A stretch of DNA of 64,000 nt from an uncultured Jannaschia sp. (GCA_947494145.1 CANLTZ010000011.1:62001-126000), one strand, 5' to 3'; counted from the first letter of the stretch, positions 26,943 to 39,839 are shown. Notes: generated by a model from the sequence alone, not told the origin. Numbers and translations: made by a program.

Positions 26943-27169
26943 CACGCAATCTGCTAGGCCTATTCATGGCTGCAACATCCGCAATCCGCCGCAGCGACGC
27001 ACTACCATTACGCAAATCGCCGGACCGATGGGCGCTCGCCAATGGGGTGCCACTGGTTCGAGATCTGTTGGCGACGCAATGGACCAGCGCCCTGCGGGCT
27101 TGGTTCCGGCCCTGGGCGAAGCGAGACCTTTCGAACAAGACGAACCCGTTAAAATCATTGACCGGCTCC

Positions 27170-27634
27170 CTAAATCCCAACTGACAGCATCGGATCCCGC
27201 GCCCATTGCAGCCGCTGCGCCGCGCAGCGCCCAAATTTCAGCGTCAGCTTGCGCCGCCGCGCCGATGCCAATGGCGCGGCATCTGGCATGCGGATCACCT
27301 CGGCCCCGAATGCGTCCGCGATGATCAAACCCGTCTCAGGCGGCAGGATGTCGGTGGGAAAATCCGCATCCACAGCCCAGAAATAACGGTCACCGAATTC
27401 CAGATATCCCTGCCACTTATGATCGGACGCGAAATCCGCCCGGCTCGACTTGCATTCCACCACCCAGAACTCACCCTTGGGGCCAAGCGCCATCACGTCG
27501 ATGCGCAGCCCCCGATCGGGTGAAAACTCCTCCAGACACATGAAATCATGGTCGCGCAGATGGCGGCACACACCCCGCGCCAGAAGCTGCCCCGGTTGGG
27601 TCGGTGATGTGAGGGGCTGTTCTGCTATGGCCAT
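27170..27634 (-). CDS. mmcB: MmcB-family DNA repair protein
   Basis: A 154-residue protein of the MmcB family, linked in Caulobacter to DNA-damage repair and regulated mutagenesis. It has a restriction-endonuclease-like core: a conserved Asp in GLRIDVMALGPKGEFWVVE, then ECKSSRADFASDHKWQGY with an E-x-K pair, followed by FWAVDADFP and GLIIADAFGAEVIR. The start MAIAEQPLTS at 27634 is more likely than the upstream start at 27682. It stands alone; the upstream 295 bases contain a dyad. Confidence 0.85.
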   Translation of the reverse strand: MAIAEQPLTSPTQPGQLLARGVCRHLRDHDFMCLEEFSPDRGLRIDVMALGPKGEFWVVECKSSRADFASDHKWQGYLEFGDRYFWAVDADFPTDILPPETGLIIADAFGAEVIRMPDAAPLASARRRKLTLKFGRCAAQRLQWARDPMLSVGI

Positions 27635-27929
27635 GGGGCGAACGTGAACGAAAGGTGAATAAAAGTCTAGCACGACCTGCAACCCAGACCGCCCGCGCCA
27701 CGCCGCCTTGTCCGCGCCCCCGCCCGCGCCTAGATGTGCCTAGACGGTGCTTCTGCGCTTCGCGTCACAACGGCAAAATTCCGGTGGCCTTAAGCAATTC
27801 CGAGGGAGCTGGCTCTGACATGATCGTGGTCATGTTACCTGGCGCCCACCTGTATATACAGGTCCTCGGGAATGATTGCCCGACGGATGCCGCGGTTCAC
27901 CGTCACCTTTTCGCACGCCATCCGGCCCG
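27635..27929. other. 295-base intergenic region upstream of mmcB
   Basis: No credible gene is seen. It should contain the mmcB promoter. The only clear structure is a 6+6 inverted repeat, ACATGA-TCGTGG-TCATGT, at 27818-27835, which could be an operator but lies nearly 190 bases from the mmcB start. I find no LexA-type GTTC or GAAC direct repeat close to the start. Confidence 0.45.
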
Positions 27930-29093
27930 TCAGGCCAGCAGCCCAGGGTCATCGCCCATGTCCAGATCGGGGAAGACGATACGCTCCAATGCGCGCCGCT
28001 CCACCCCGAAAAGGCCATGCATCGCCCAGGCGCAATAGGCGCGAATATCGCGGGTCGGCATCAGGTCGCGCCGGTCGATCAACGCCGCTTCTTGCAAGCC
28101 CGGCCAATCGCCCCAGACATGGGCCCGGTTCAGCGCGCCACCCGCCAGAATGACCGTCCCGCCGGTGCCGTGATCCGTCCCGCGCGTGCCGTTCTGGAAC
28201 ACGGTGCGCCCGAACTCGGTCACAGCCATGACCAGCGTCCGGTCCCAATCCGGGCCCAAACCGTCACACAGCCGCAGCACGCCATTGGACAACTGTCCCA
28301 AAGCGCGGCTCAGCATGCGCGGCTGGTTGCGGTGGCTGTCCCATCCCATCAGCGATAGCGCGGCGATGCGCGCATCGGCCCGAAGCTGCGCCGCCGTGAA
28401 GTCGAAAAGCGCATCGGTGCGCCGCACCCCCGGCTGCCGCCCTTCGACATCGGCCAATTCCATGGCCCGCGTCGCCGCATCCCGGAACAGCGGGTCGTCA
28501 TGATAGACATGCATCAAAAGCTCCGCCGTGGCGCCCGACATGTCGAGCCGCGCCTCAGGGGACCAGCTGGCATGGTCCGCCTGCCCCCGCAGGATCAGCA
28601 TCTCATCGCGTCCCACAGCGAAGGCGGTACGTCCATGGGCAGCGGGCATCACGCCAAGCAACCGGTTGAGCCAACCATCCCGCCTGCTGGCCGTGGGCAC
28701 CACGCCCGCCGTGCCCGCTTCCAACACGTCCTGCCCGTCGAAATGACTGCGCCGCCCGCGATAGGGTGTGCTGACCGCTTGGACGAAGCCCAATTGCCCC
28801 TGCCGCCAAAGCTGCGCCAGGGGTTCCAGCGCCGGGTGCATGGCATGGAACCCCGTGAGGTCCAGCGCCCCCGCATCGGGCCCGATCTCAAAATCGGGCC
28901 GCAGGCGCGCCAGGTCGGGGTCACCGTAAGGCTGCAACGCATCGAGCCCATCCATGGCGCCCCGCAGGATGACCACCACGAGCCGGTGATCCGATGGCAG
29001 GGCCGCGAAGGTCATGGGCGTCACCAGCGGCATGGCCGCTGCCGAACATCCCATCAGGCGAAGCAGTCCGCGGCGCGTCAGATCCGGGGCCAT
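27930..29093 (-). CDS. DUF1501 family secreted protein (Tat signal)
   Basis: A 387-residue protein with a twin-arginine signal (TRRGLLRLMGCSAAAMPLV). The mature part matches DUF1501, a sulfatase/alkaline-phosphatase-like fold: VVVILRGAMDGLDALQPYGD, TEFGRTVFQNGTRGTDHGTGG and a conserved HFDGQDVLE are seen. It is almost always encoded next to a DUF1800 protein, as here (four bases apart). The pair is thought to act in the cell envelope, but no substrate is known. Confidence 0.92.
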   Translation of the reverse strand: MAPDLTRRGLLRLMGCSAAAMPLVTPMTFAALPSDHRLVVVILRGAMDGLDALQPYGDPDLARLRPDFEIGPDAGALDLTGFHAMHPALEPLAQLWRQGQLGFVQAVSTPYRGRRSHFDGQDVLEAGTAGVVPTASRRDGWLNRLLGVMPAAHGRTAFAVGRDEMLILRGQADHASWSPEARLDMSGATAELLMHVYHDDPLFRDAATRAMELADVEGRQPGVRRTDALFDFTAAQLRADARIAALSLMGWDSHRNQPRMLSRALGQLSNGVLRLCDGLGPDWDRTLVMAVTEFGRTVFQNGTRGTDHGTGGTVILAGGALNRAHVWGDWPGLQEAALIDRRDLMPTRDIRAYCAWAMHGLFGVERRALERIVFPDLDMGDDPGLLA

Positions 29094-29097
29094 GGCG

Positions 29098-30444
29098 TCA
29101 CCTCCTCTGAAATTCCGGGGTGGCCAGGATCAGTCCGATCCCGGCGGCGCGATCTTCGGCGGCATCGGCGGCAAATAGCGTGCGCGGGCTGGCCAGCGGC
29201 CCCAAAGCCACCTCGACAAAATCCCTCGGGTCCGGCTGCGGGTCGAGCCACGCGCCAAAACCCATTGACCAATCCAGACGCGCAGCCAGGCCCTGGGGCG
29301 TGATCCAGGCCTCTGGGTCTTCGGGCCAGCCATCGGGGCCAGAAGGGCGCAACCAAATCTGACCCATATCGGCCAGGGGCTTTGTCAGCCGATCGCGGAT
29401 CAGCTTGCGCCGTTCCTCTGGCAAGTCCAAAGCCGCGCCCCCGGCCCGCAGTGCCGCTGCCACAAACTCCAAGGGCCTGCGCACTTTATGCAAATCCGCC
29501 GCCCAGGCCGCGGGGTGGTCCAGCATGGCGGCATAGACCGGGCGCAGCGCCCCGTCATTGGCCAGCCAGGCGGCAGACATGGTCGCGACCATATCCTCGG
29601 GCGGCTCGGACGTGACGAAATGCACCGCCAGCTTGCGGCAAATATGCCGCGCGGTCGCCGGATGCACCGATAGGTCGCGCAAAGCTTGCAAGATGGCATC
29701 GCGGTCCGGTTCATCGCCGCCATAGCTGCGGCCCAGCACCACTTCGGCCCCCGGCTCCACGATCTGGCGACGGAAGCGCGGGGCGCCCTCCTTCTCGATA
29801 CTCAACCCGGTCAGCAGCTCGGCCAATTGCCCCACATCGCCCTGGTTATAGGGGCCGCCTACGCCCAAAGTGTGAAGCTCCAGAAGCTCCCGCGCCAGGT
29901 TTTCGTTCAGGCCGCCACCATTGCGCCCGCGGGGTGAATTCGGGCCCATAGAGCGCGTCTGATCGAGATAGACCAGCATCGCCGGATGGGTCACGGCAGC
30001 GATCAGCAAGTCGGCGAAGTGCCCCGTGATATGGGGCCGGATCGCGTCTTCGTGGTAGCCCGCGACGGTGTGGTAAAGGTAGCCCCGCCCATCAGCCACG
30101 GTGAAATGGTCCGCCCAAAACCAGTGGAGCCGTTCGCGAAAGCCATCTTCGGTGCGTGCCGCGCGCGCCAACGTCTGGCGCAAGCTGTCATGATAGGCAT
30201 TGGTCTGGGCGCGGCGGATCTCGCGGAAAGCCTCATCCTTGGTGGGGTCATCGTCGCGCGCGCGCCGAAGACGGCCAAACTCCCGGGCCGTGGCCAGCCG
30301 CGACACCCAACCTTCCAACGGATAGGCCTGCGCTGCCGCGTCTTCGCCGTCCAGCCCGGCCATCACCGCAGCTGCATCCGCTGGCGGAGCGATATCGGGG
30401 GACAGTCCGGTGCCGAACCGGATCGCGGCAAGCGTTGGCGTCAT
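29098..30444 (-). CDS. DUF1800 family protein
   Basis: A 448-residue mostly helical protein. Family features are the N-terminal AAIRFGTGLSPD, LHWFWADHFTV, GLNENLARELLELHTLGVGG and HICRKLAVHFVTSEPP. No clear signal peptide is seen, although its DUF1501 partner has a Tat signal, so the two may be exported together or this one may be retained at the membrane. It is first in a two-gene operon and divergent from the methyltransferase gene (155 bases). Confidence 0.92.
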   Translation of the reverse strand: MTPTLAAIRFGTGLSPDIAPPADAAAVMAGLDGEDAAAQAYPLEGWVSRLATAREFGRLRRARDDDPTKDEAFREIRRAQTNAYHDSLRQTLARAARTEDGFRERLHWFWADHFTVADGRGYLYHTVAGYHEDAIRPHITGHFADLLIAAVTHPAMLVYLDQTRSMGPNSPRGRNGGGLNENLARELLELHTLGVGGPYNQGDVGQLAELLTGLSIEKEGAPRFRRQIVEPGAEVVLGRSYGGDEPDRDAILQALRDLSVHPATARHICRKLAVHFVTSEPPEDMVATMSAAWLANDGALRPVYAAMLDHPAAWAADLHKVRRPLEFVAAALRAGGAALDLPEERRKLIRDRLTKPLADMGQIWLRPSGPDGWPEDPEAWITPQGLAARLDWSMGFGAWLDPQPDPRDFVEVALGPLASPRTLFAADAAEDRAAGIGLILATPEFQRR

Positions 30445-30599
30445 GTCTGCAAGATAAGGTCTCAGATCGGCGCTTCCCAGATGCCCATTCCAGATCGGCT
30501 GACCGGTGCCGCCTTAACCGATCCGCCACACTTTCGGTTCACGCTCCGTTCCAGGCAGGAATCGGGTGACATGGGGGCTCAGATCGCTAGGTGTTGGCT

Positions 30600-31226
30600 A
30601 TGACGTCGGATGCATCGCAAGACCTGAGCCGTTTTCTGGGCCGTGACCGTTTCGGCTGCGTGCTGGCCGACCCGCCCTGGCGGTTCACCAACCGCACCGG
30701 CAAGATCGCGCCTGAACATAAACGGCTTGCCCGCTATCCCACGATGACGCTTGACGAAATCTGCGCGCTGCCCGTGGCCGACCATCTGGAAGATCGCGCC
30801 CATTGTTACATGTGGGTGCCCAACGCGCTGCTGCCCGACGGGCTGCGAGTGCTTTCGGCTTGGGGGTTTGAGTACAAATCGAACATCGTCTGGCACAAAA
30901 TTCGCAAAGATGGCGGCTCAGATGGGCGAGGTGTCGGGTTTTACTTCCGAAACGTCACCGAAATCCTGCTGTTCGGCACGCGGGGTAAGAATGTCCGGAC
31001 CGAGGCGGCTGGCCGCCGCCAAGTCAACATGATCCAAACCCGCAAGCGCGAGCATAGCCGCAAGCCGGATGAACAATACGAGATCATCGAGGCGTGCTCC
31101 TGGGGCCCGTATCTGGAGATGTTCGGACGCGGTGTCCGCGACGGCTGGACGGTCTGGGGCAACCAGGCCGATGCCGATTGGAAGCCGGACTGGAAGACCT
31201 ACGCCTATAATTCGGCGGCGGAGTAA
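30600..31226 (+). CDS. MT-A70-family adenine DNA methyltransferase
   Basis: A 208-residue MT-A70-type N6-adenine methyltransferase. The catalytic motif is ADPPW (residues 23-27), with MWVPNALLPDGLRVLSAWGF, IVWHKIRK and LFGTRG following, and EACSWGPYLEMFGR near the end for SAM binding. The ATG at 30600 is preferred over the GTG three codons earlier. It converges on a BglII/BstYI-like endonuclease gene, and the two form a likely type II restriction-modification pair in which this enzyme protects the host sites. Confidence 0.9.
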   Translation: MTSDASQDLSRFLGRDRFGCVLADPPWRFTNRTGKIAPEHKRLARYPTMTLDEICALPVADHLEDRAHCYMWVPNALLPDGLRVLSAWGFEYKSNIVWHKIRKDGGSDGRGVGFYFRNVTEILLFGTRGKNVRTEAAGRRQVNMIQTRKREHSRKPDEQYEIIEACSWGPYLEMFGRGVRDGWTVWGNQADADWKPDWKTYAYNSAAE

Positions 31227-31240
31227 CCGCGAGGCGGCGC

Positions 31241-31263
31241 ATTTTCCTTAACTTAAGGAAAAT
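31241..31263. terminator. Palindrome 1 between converging restriction-modification genes
   Basis: An 11-bp perfect inverted repeat, ATTTTCCTTAA and TTAAGGAAAAT around one central base, 14 bases past the methyltransferase stop. Its A/T-rich outer arms would provide a T-run in either direction, so it may act as a bidirectional terminator. It shares the CCTTA...TTAAGG core with palindrome 2. Confidence 0.6.
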
Positions 31264-31264
31264 G

Positions 31265-31291
31265 AAGAAATCCTTACATTAAGGATTTCTT
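31265..31291. terminator. Palindrome 2, overlapping the endonuclease stop
   Basis: A 12-bp perfect inverted repeat, AAGAAATCCTTA and TAAGGATTTCTT around CAT. The endonuclease stop codon (31279-31281) lies inside it, so the last codons of the gene are part of the stem. It may terminate both genes or bind a regulator. Confidence 0.6.
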
Positions 31292-32058
31292 TCCCCGAAC
31301 AGATCCGGCGCACCCGAAAGGGCCACGCGGTCGACCACCGCCGACAACGGCAACCCGACCAACAACAGCGGGCACGGATTACCCACGCCACGCGCCACGC
31401 GCGCTTCAAGCTTTTCCCAATGAGTCGTCGCCTGGCCGTATTTGTCGGCGACAAAACTGCGCGCGAAGGCCCGGGGGAAATCGGCGCCATGACCCATGGC
31501 CTCGTCGATCATACGCTTCTGCCGCGCGGTGCGTTCTTTCATGCCCCAGACTTCCAACTCGCCCGCATCCCCGATGCGTTCCTTGCGCAGCACCCCTTCC
31601 ACCAAATCCGGCATTGCCGTCTGTAGGGCCGCGCCACGGGTGACGATGATGCCCAGTGAAATGGCGGATTGCGCATGCAAGCGTTGGAAATTCTCCAAGT
31701 CGCGGTCGAAGAACGGGTCCTTGTTGTTCCACTCGATCTCCAAAGCCAGCGTGCCCTTGGGGCTGCGCTTCACATGGTCCACTTCGTGGCTAATGGCGTC
31801 GCGCTCTGCCCCATCCACAATTGTGCGGGTGACGAATTCATGCTTGGGCCAGCCATCGGCGTAAAGCGCGTCGCGCAGCCGCATGGTCGACGCCGCCTGC
31901 CCGCCGCCGGAGCCGATGATCTCCTCCGCCGTCAGCCGGAAGGCCAACAGCGCGTCCAGCAGCCCCTCGACGACGTTGGGGAAATCGAAAGCCAGGATCG
32001 CTTCGGCATGGTTGCGCGCATCAATATCGAACCCAGCCTCGCGCAGGACATCGAACAT
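31279..32058 (-). CDS. BglII/BstYI-family type II restriction endonuclease
   Basis: A 259-residue protein resembling the BglII/BstYI endonucleases, which cut at AGATCT or RGATCY. The core ALEIEWNNKDPFFDRDLENF followed by SLGIIVTRG is typical, and an acidic triad consistent with the family's D...E-x-Q/E site is Asp94 (HEVDHVK), Glu107 and Glu109. Its start directly abuts the DUF1993 stop, placing it third in an aspS-DUF1993-nuclease operon. A likely cognate MT-A70 methyltransferase converges from the other side. Specificity is inferred from family only. Confidence 0.82.
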   Translation of the reverse strand: MFDVLREAGFDIDARNHAEAILAFDFPNVVEGLLDALLAFRLTAEEIIGSGGGQAASTMRLRDALYADGWPKHEFVTRTIVDGAERDAISHEVDHVKRSPKGTLALEIEWNNKDPFFDRDLENFQRLHAQSAISLGIIVTRGAALQTAMPDLVEGVLRKERIGDAGELEVWGMKERTARQKRMIDEAMGHGADFPRAFARSFVADKYGQATTHWEKLEARVARGVGNPCPLLLVGLPLSAVVDRVALSGAPDLFGERNP

Positions 32059-32544
32059 TCAGAGCCCTCCGGGTCCATGGCCATAAGCATGCAGGCCATC
32101 GAAATCGGCCTTGCCGACGCCCACATTACCGGCGCGCAAAACCCCATAGGCCATGGACAGATGGAACCACATATTGGGCAGCGCGAACTGCAGCAGATAA
32201 TCCCCGGCCGTCTGGTCCAGCCGCGCCTCGCCCGCGATATGGGTGACGCGGGGCAGCACCGGGCCGTCTACGGCCTCAACATCCAGACGGATACCAGCCA
32301 ACAACGCCCCGACCGAGACCGCATCGGGCGCCCAATCCAAAGCAGGCGCCGGGGCCGCATCCACCAAACCAACCGTCGCCCGCCGCGCGAAAGAGCCTGC
32401 GATGGCGATCTGGTCGGCGAATGGCAGCATATCCGCTGCCAGCCGCGCCTCCATCAAATCCGCCTTATCCCCCAAGGCAAGCAGATGCTCCGCCCGGTCC
32501 AAACCCTGGCGCGCCGCAGATTTTGCGAGCGCCAGAAGGGTCAT
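32059..32544 (-). CDS. DUF1993-family protein
   Basis: A 161-residue helical protein that fits DUF1993, related to DinB-like four-helix bundles, with the [17 protein letters not shown] segment and a C-terminal [20 protein letters not shown] carrying a His that could bind metal. It overlaps aspS by four bases (ATGA) and abuts the restriction endonuclease with no gap. Function is unknown. Confidence 0.8.
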   Translation of the reverse strand: MTLLALAKSAARQGLDRAEHLLALGDKADLMEARLAADMLPFADQIAIAGSFARRATVGLVDAAPAPALDWAPDAVSVGALLAGIRLDVEAVDGPVLPRVTHIAGEARLDQTAGDYLLQFALPNMWFHLSMAYGVLRAGNVGVGKADFDGLHAYGHGPGGL

Positions 32545-34511
32545 TCCTGCGGCATCTTCCGAAGCCCCAGCTCGGCCAGTTGCCCGGGCATGGGCTCACT
32601 GGGCGCATCCAGCATCAGATCTTCGGCGCGCTGGTTCATGGGGAAGAGGATGACTTCGCGGATATTGGCCTCATCCGCCAGCAACATGACGATGCGGTCG
32701 ATCCCGGCGGCGCAGCCCCCATGGGGTGGCGCGCCGTATTGGAAGGCGCGCACCATGCCGCCGAAGCGCTTGCGCACCTCTTCTTCCCCGTAGCCCGCGA
32801 TTTCGAAGGCTTTGAACATGATCTCAGGCTTGTGGTTCCGGATCGCGCCCGAGACCAGTTCGTAGCCGTTGCAAGCCAGGTCGTATTGGAAGCCCAGCAC
32901 GTCCAGCGGATCGCCGTCCAGCGCCGCCATCCCGCCTTGGGGCATGGAGAACGGGTTATGGCTGAAGTCGATCTTCCCTTCGTCGTCTTTTTCGTACATC
33001 GGGAAGTCGACGATCCAGGCGAAGGCAAAGCGGTCGGTGTCGGTCAGGCCCAATTCATCGCCAATGACGGTGCGGGCCCGGCCCGCGACCGCTTCGAAAT
33101 CCGACGGTTTACCGCCCAGGAAGAAGGCGGCGTCGCCGACATCCAGGCCCAGTTGCTGGCGGATGGCTTCGGTGCGCTCGGGGCCGATGTTTTTGGCCAG
33201 GGGGCCTGCGGCTTCAGGTTGCCCTAAGCCAGGGAAAAATGTGATTATCTTTCGCTCCGCTTCATCGCGATCAAAAGCGTCGCCCGTCCCAATCAAACCA
33301 GCAATTTGCTTGATGACGGGTAAGTCGTCCGCGGCGTGCTCTTCAAGAGACTCCATTTCGGTCTCGTTGACTTCGTCGGCCTTTGCCCAACTCCAAAGCG
33401 CTTCACCAACTGGGTTTGGCGTGTTGCGCTTGCGCCAAAAAATATACCCCATCCCCGGCAGGCCCTGTTCCTGCGCGAACTTGTTCATCCGGTCGCAGAA
33501 CTTGCGCGACCCGCCCTTGGGCGCGGGGATGGCGCGGATTTCGGTGCCGTCTTTCTCCAGCAGGTTCGCGAAGATGGCGAAGCCCGAGCCGCGGAAATGG
33601 TCGGACACGTTCTGCATCTCGATGGGGTTGCGCAGGTCGGGCTTATCGGTGCCGTATTTCAGCGCGGCCTCGGCATAGGAGATCTGAGGCCACTCCGCAT
33701 CGACCTTCCGCCCGCGGCCGAATTCTTCGAAGATGCCCGAGACCACCGGCTGGATCGTGTCGAACACATCCTGCTGCGTGACGAACGACATCTCCAAATC
33801 GAGTTGGTAGAAGTCCGTGGGCGAGCGGTCGGCGCGCGGGTCTTCGTCGCGGAAGCACGGCGCGATCTGGAAATACTTGTCGAAGCCGGACACCATGAGC
33901 AGCTGTTTGAATTGCTGCGGCGCTTGCGGCAGCGCGTAGACCTTGCCGGGATGCAGGCGCGAGGGCACGATGAAATCGCGCGCGCCTTCGGGGGACGACG
34001 CGGTGATGATCGGGGTCTGGTATTCCTTGAACCCGATATCCCACATCCGCCGCCGCATGGAGGCGACGACGTCCGAGCGCAGCTTCATGTTCTGCTGCAT
34101 CGCCTCGCGCCGCAGATCGAGGAAACGGTATTTGAGCCGCGTTTCTTCGGGATATTCCTGGTCGCCGAACACCATCAGGGGCAATTCGTCGGCGGCGCCC
34201 AGCACTTCCATGTCGCGGATGAAAACCTCGATCTCACCCGTGGGGATCTTGGGGTTCACCAGCCCTTCGTCGCGTGCCTTCACGTTGCCGTCGATGCGGA
34301 TGCACCATTCGCTGCGCACCTTCTCGACTTCGTGGAACACCGGGCTGTCGGGATCGCACAGCACCTGGGTCATCCCGTAATGGTCGCGCAGGTCGATGAA
34401 CAGCACGCCGCCATGGTCGCGGATGCGGTGCACCCAGCCGGCCAGGCGAACGGTATCGCCCACGTTTTCCCGCGTGAGGTCGGCGCAACGATGGGTGCGG
34501 AAGGCGTGCAT
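32541..34511 (-). CDS. aspS: Aspartyl-tRNA synthetase with internal insertion
   Basis: A 656-residue class II synthetase. It has an N-terminal anticodon-binding OB fold ([20 protein letters not shown]), motif 2 ([14 protein letters not shown]), the GAD insertion domain and motif 3 ([14 protein letters not shown]). The usual length is about 590. The excess is one segment at about residues 360-430 (DNA about 33215-33435), between FWRKRN and [16 protein letters not shown], inside the GAD-like domain, with visibly lower GC content. The reading frame is uninterrupted. The enzyme may also charge tRNA-Asn if no asparaginyl synthetase exists, but that cannot be seen here. Confidence 0.96.
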   Translation of the reverse strand: MHAFRTHRCADLTRENVGDTVRLAGWVHRIRDHGGVLFIDLRDHYGMTQVLCDPDSPVFHEVEKVRSEWCIRIDGNVKARDEGLVNPKIPTGEIEVFIRDMEVLGAADELPLMVFGDQEYPEETRLKYRFLDLRREAMQQNMKLRSDVVASMRRRMWDIGFKEYQTPIITASSPEGARDFIVPSRLHPGKVYALPQAPQQFKQLLMVSGFDKYFQIAPCFRDEDPRADRSPTDFYQLDLEMSFVTQQDVFDTIQPVVSGIFEEFGRGRKVDAEWPQISYAEAALKYGTDKPDLRNPIEMQNVSDHFRGSGFAIFANLLEKDGTEIRAIPAPKGGSRKFCDRMNKFAQEQGLPGMGYIFWRKRNTPNPVGEALWSWAKADEVNETEMESLEEHAADDLPVIKQIAGLIGTGDAFDRDEAERKIITFFPGLGQPEAAGPLAKNIGPERTEAIRQQLGLDVGDAAFFLGGKPSDFEAVAGRARTVIGDELGLTDTDRFAFAWIVDFPMYEKDDEGKIDFSHNPFSMPQGGMAALDGDPLDVLGFQYDLACNGYELVSGAIRNHKPEIMFKAFEIAGYGEEEVRKRFGGMVRAFQYGAPPHGGCAAGIDRIVMLLADEANIREVILFPMNQRAEDLMLDAPSEPMPGQLAELGLRKMPQE

Positions 34512-34965
34512 TGGGGCGGTCTCCGGGGGCTTGTTCGCGGGTCGGCCCGATCAACACGCCAGCGCCGGGGCTGTCAACCTAATCCGGCTCCGGGAACGCG
34601 CGACGGGCCATCGATTTTGGCGAGATACGGCCTTTTGCAATCGAGGCTATCAAGGTCGCCAGTATGGCGCTGGCAGGGGCGCGCACTTCCCCTGGGCGAG
34701 TCTGCCTATGTGCTGCGCCGCCGGGCTTTGCCCCCCGGGGCTTGCTGATGTCGCATGTGCCGGTTGGGAAAAATGGCCCGGGTTTTGGCTGATGGGTCCG
34801 GCAACGTGGCGCGCGCAATCCGTTTGCAACCCAATATGCGCGGCTCTGGACCTACAGTCTCAATCGGTCGGCATCGGGACATTGCCTGGGCGCGGTTGGG
34901 CCCTTGCGCCCCCCGGCGCGGCCCCTTAGACCGCCGACAATTTGCCAGCCATAGGGGGACCGGCC
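34512..34965. other. 454-base intergenic region between aspS and carB
   Basis: The region lies between divergent aspS and carB and must carry both promoters. The open frames crossing it have no ribosome sites or recognisable products. GC-rich stem-forming stretches occur around 34673-34694 (CAGGGG/CCCCTG) and 34720-34740 (CCGGG.../CCCGG), which could be leader structures or a small RNA, but nothing matches a known RNA. The carB ribosome site GGGGGA is at 34954-34959. Confidence 0.5.
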
Positions 34966-38286
<3,321 letters not shown>

Positions 38287-38339
38287 ACCGGGGCGCTTCC
38301 CCCTTTCGCCAAGGCGGCAAGCTGTGCCAGCCTTGGCCT

Positions 38340-39839
38340 ATGACGCCCCCGACGGCAGACCAACCTGACGCAACGGCGCTTGCAGCCTTCCACGCAGGCG
38401 GCGGGTTCCTCTTTCCCTTCCGCCGCGGCTACGACGACCTGGGCACGCTGTTGGAACATCTGCCCAAAGATGCCTGGCGCCGGGATGAGGCCGTCCTGGG
38501 CGGGCTGGTCCTGTACCTCGTCAAACAGGGCCAAGCCCAACGCGCCAAATCCTATCTGACCGCCGCGAAACTGGATTTCGAAAAGACCGATCAGTTCCAG
38601 ATCATGGAGCTTTTGCTGGCCCTGCATCTTGGCGAGCCGGTCAGCGAACAGAAGCTGCGCCAATGGCGCCGCCTTGAACGTTCGCTCCCGATTTCCGAAC
38701 CACTGCTGCTGGGTCTCTACTTCAATGCGATGATGGCGATGTTCGTGCGCCTGGGCCGCATCTCCGATGCGCGCATCGCGGGGCAGCAGGCGATATCGTG
38801 CTACCGCGAAGACGGGCATGTCTATCTTGAGCACTTCATCTACATCCATCTGGCCGATCTGGATGTGATCGAAGGCCGCCTGCACCGGGCCCAGCACAAC
38901 CTAACCGCGGCAGAGCGGTGCCTGACCCAATCCGGCACGCATTACGGCAACGAAGACGCGGTGATTTCCGTTATCCGCCTGGCCATCGACTACGAACGGG
39001 GGGACTTGGCCCGCGTCCGCATCCGCGCCACCGACCTGCGCAACAGCTTGCTCATCGGCGACAGCTGGTCAGAGCTGTTCTTCCAACTGGCCCGGATCGC
39101 GGTGCTGAGCGCCTATTTCCTGGAAGGGCGCGAAGCGGCGGCCGAAGAATTGGCAAGCTTCCAGGCCGACTATACCCGCCGCCATGTGGGCGAACCCCGC
39201 GCGATGGAGGCACTGCAAGCGCTGGTCTGGCATCTGGAATGGCATCCCGGCGCGGCGGAGCGCACGTTGGAACATCTGCGCGAATGGCCCATGCAAAGCG
39301 CCATCGGCACGATGCTCGCCACCGAGCTTGAGCGCACCATGGGCTTATCCACCGCCCCCCTGCCCAAGACGCCGCGCGCCGCCATCGTCGGCGCGTTGCA
39401 AGACGCCCGAACTGCGCGGGGACCCAAGCGGCGCGCGGCGTTGGAAAGGGCCTTGCGCCTGGCCTTCGACGAAGGCCAGATCGCGCCGTTCCTGGAACAT
39501 CGCGACGTGCTGATGGGCCTGAATGCCACGCTGTCGCGCAGTGACCGGCTGCACATCCAGGGCCGGCTTAGCCGCATGACCAACCGCGTTCTGCGCCTCG
39601 TCTCCGATAGCTACGTGGTACCCGCGCCGCTGCGCGACGCGGGCTTCAACCGCCGCCAATACCGCGTGGCGGTAGCGTTATTATCGGGCGCGACAAATAA
39701 GCAGATCGCGCGTCAGTTGGGCACAAGCGAGGCCACGGTGAAATATCACCTCACCTCGCTCTACCGATTGACGGGGGTAAGGCGAAGATCCGAATTTATT
39801 GATTTTATGTATGAAAAAGACACTTTCTTGAATTCCTAG
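38340..39839 (+). CDS. LuxR-type (MalT-like) transcriptional regulator
   Basis: A 499-residue regulator. The C-terminal 65 residues are a LuxR helix-turn-helix (VAVALLSGATNKQIARQLGT then EATVKYHLTSLYRLTG). The rest is a helical solenoid resembling the TPR-like part of MalT-type activators, without the usual N-terminal nucleotide-binding domain; no P-loop is seen. It precedes the ABC importer/hydantoinase genes by 85 bases on the same strand and is the likely local regulator, responding to an unknown ligand bound by the solenoid. Confidence 0.85.
   Translation: MTPPTADQPDATALAAFHAGGGFLFPFRRGYDDLGTLLEHLPKDAWRRDEAVLGGLVLYLVKQGQAQRAKSYLTAAKLDFEKTDQFQIMELLLALHLGEPVSEQKLRQWRRLERSLPISEPLLLGLYFNAMMAMFVRLGRISDARIAGQQAISCYREDGHVYLEHFIYIHLADLDVIEGRLHRAQHNLTAAERCLTQSGTHYGNEDAVISVIRLAIDYERGDLARVRIRATDLRNSLLIGDSWSELFFQLARIAVLSAYFLEGREAAAEELASFQADYTRRHVGEPRAMEALQALVWHLEWHPGAAERTLEHLREWPMQSAIGTMLATELERTMGLSTAPLPKTPRAAIVGALQDARTARGPKRRAALERALRLAFDEGQIAPFLEHRDVLMGLNATLSRSDRLHIQGRLSRMTNRVLRLVSDSYVVPAPLRDAGFNRRQYRVAVALLSGATNKQIARQLGTSEATVKYHLTSLYRLTGVRRRSEFIDFMYEKDTFLNS

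Noticed and set aside
33215-33435. Frameshift or intein in aspS
   Set aside because: The reading frame is continuous and the extra 70 residues are too short and lack intein splice motifs; treated as an insertion instead.
34396-34929. Plus-strand open frame of 177 codons between aspS and carB
   Set aside because: It begins inside aspS antisense, lacks a ribosome site and has no recognisable domain.
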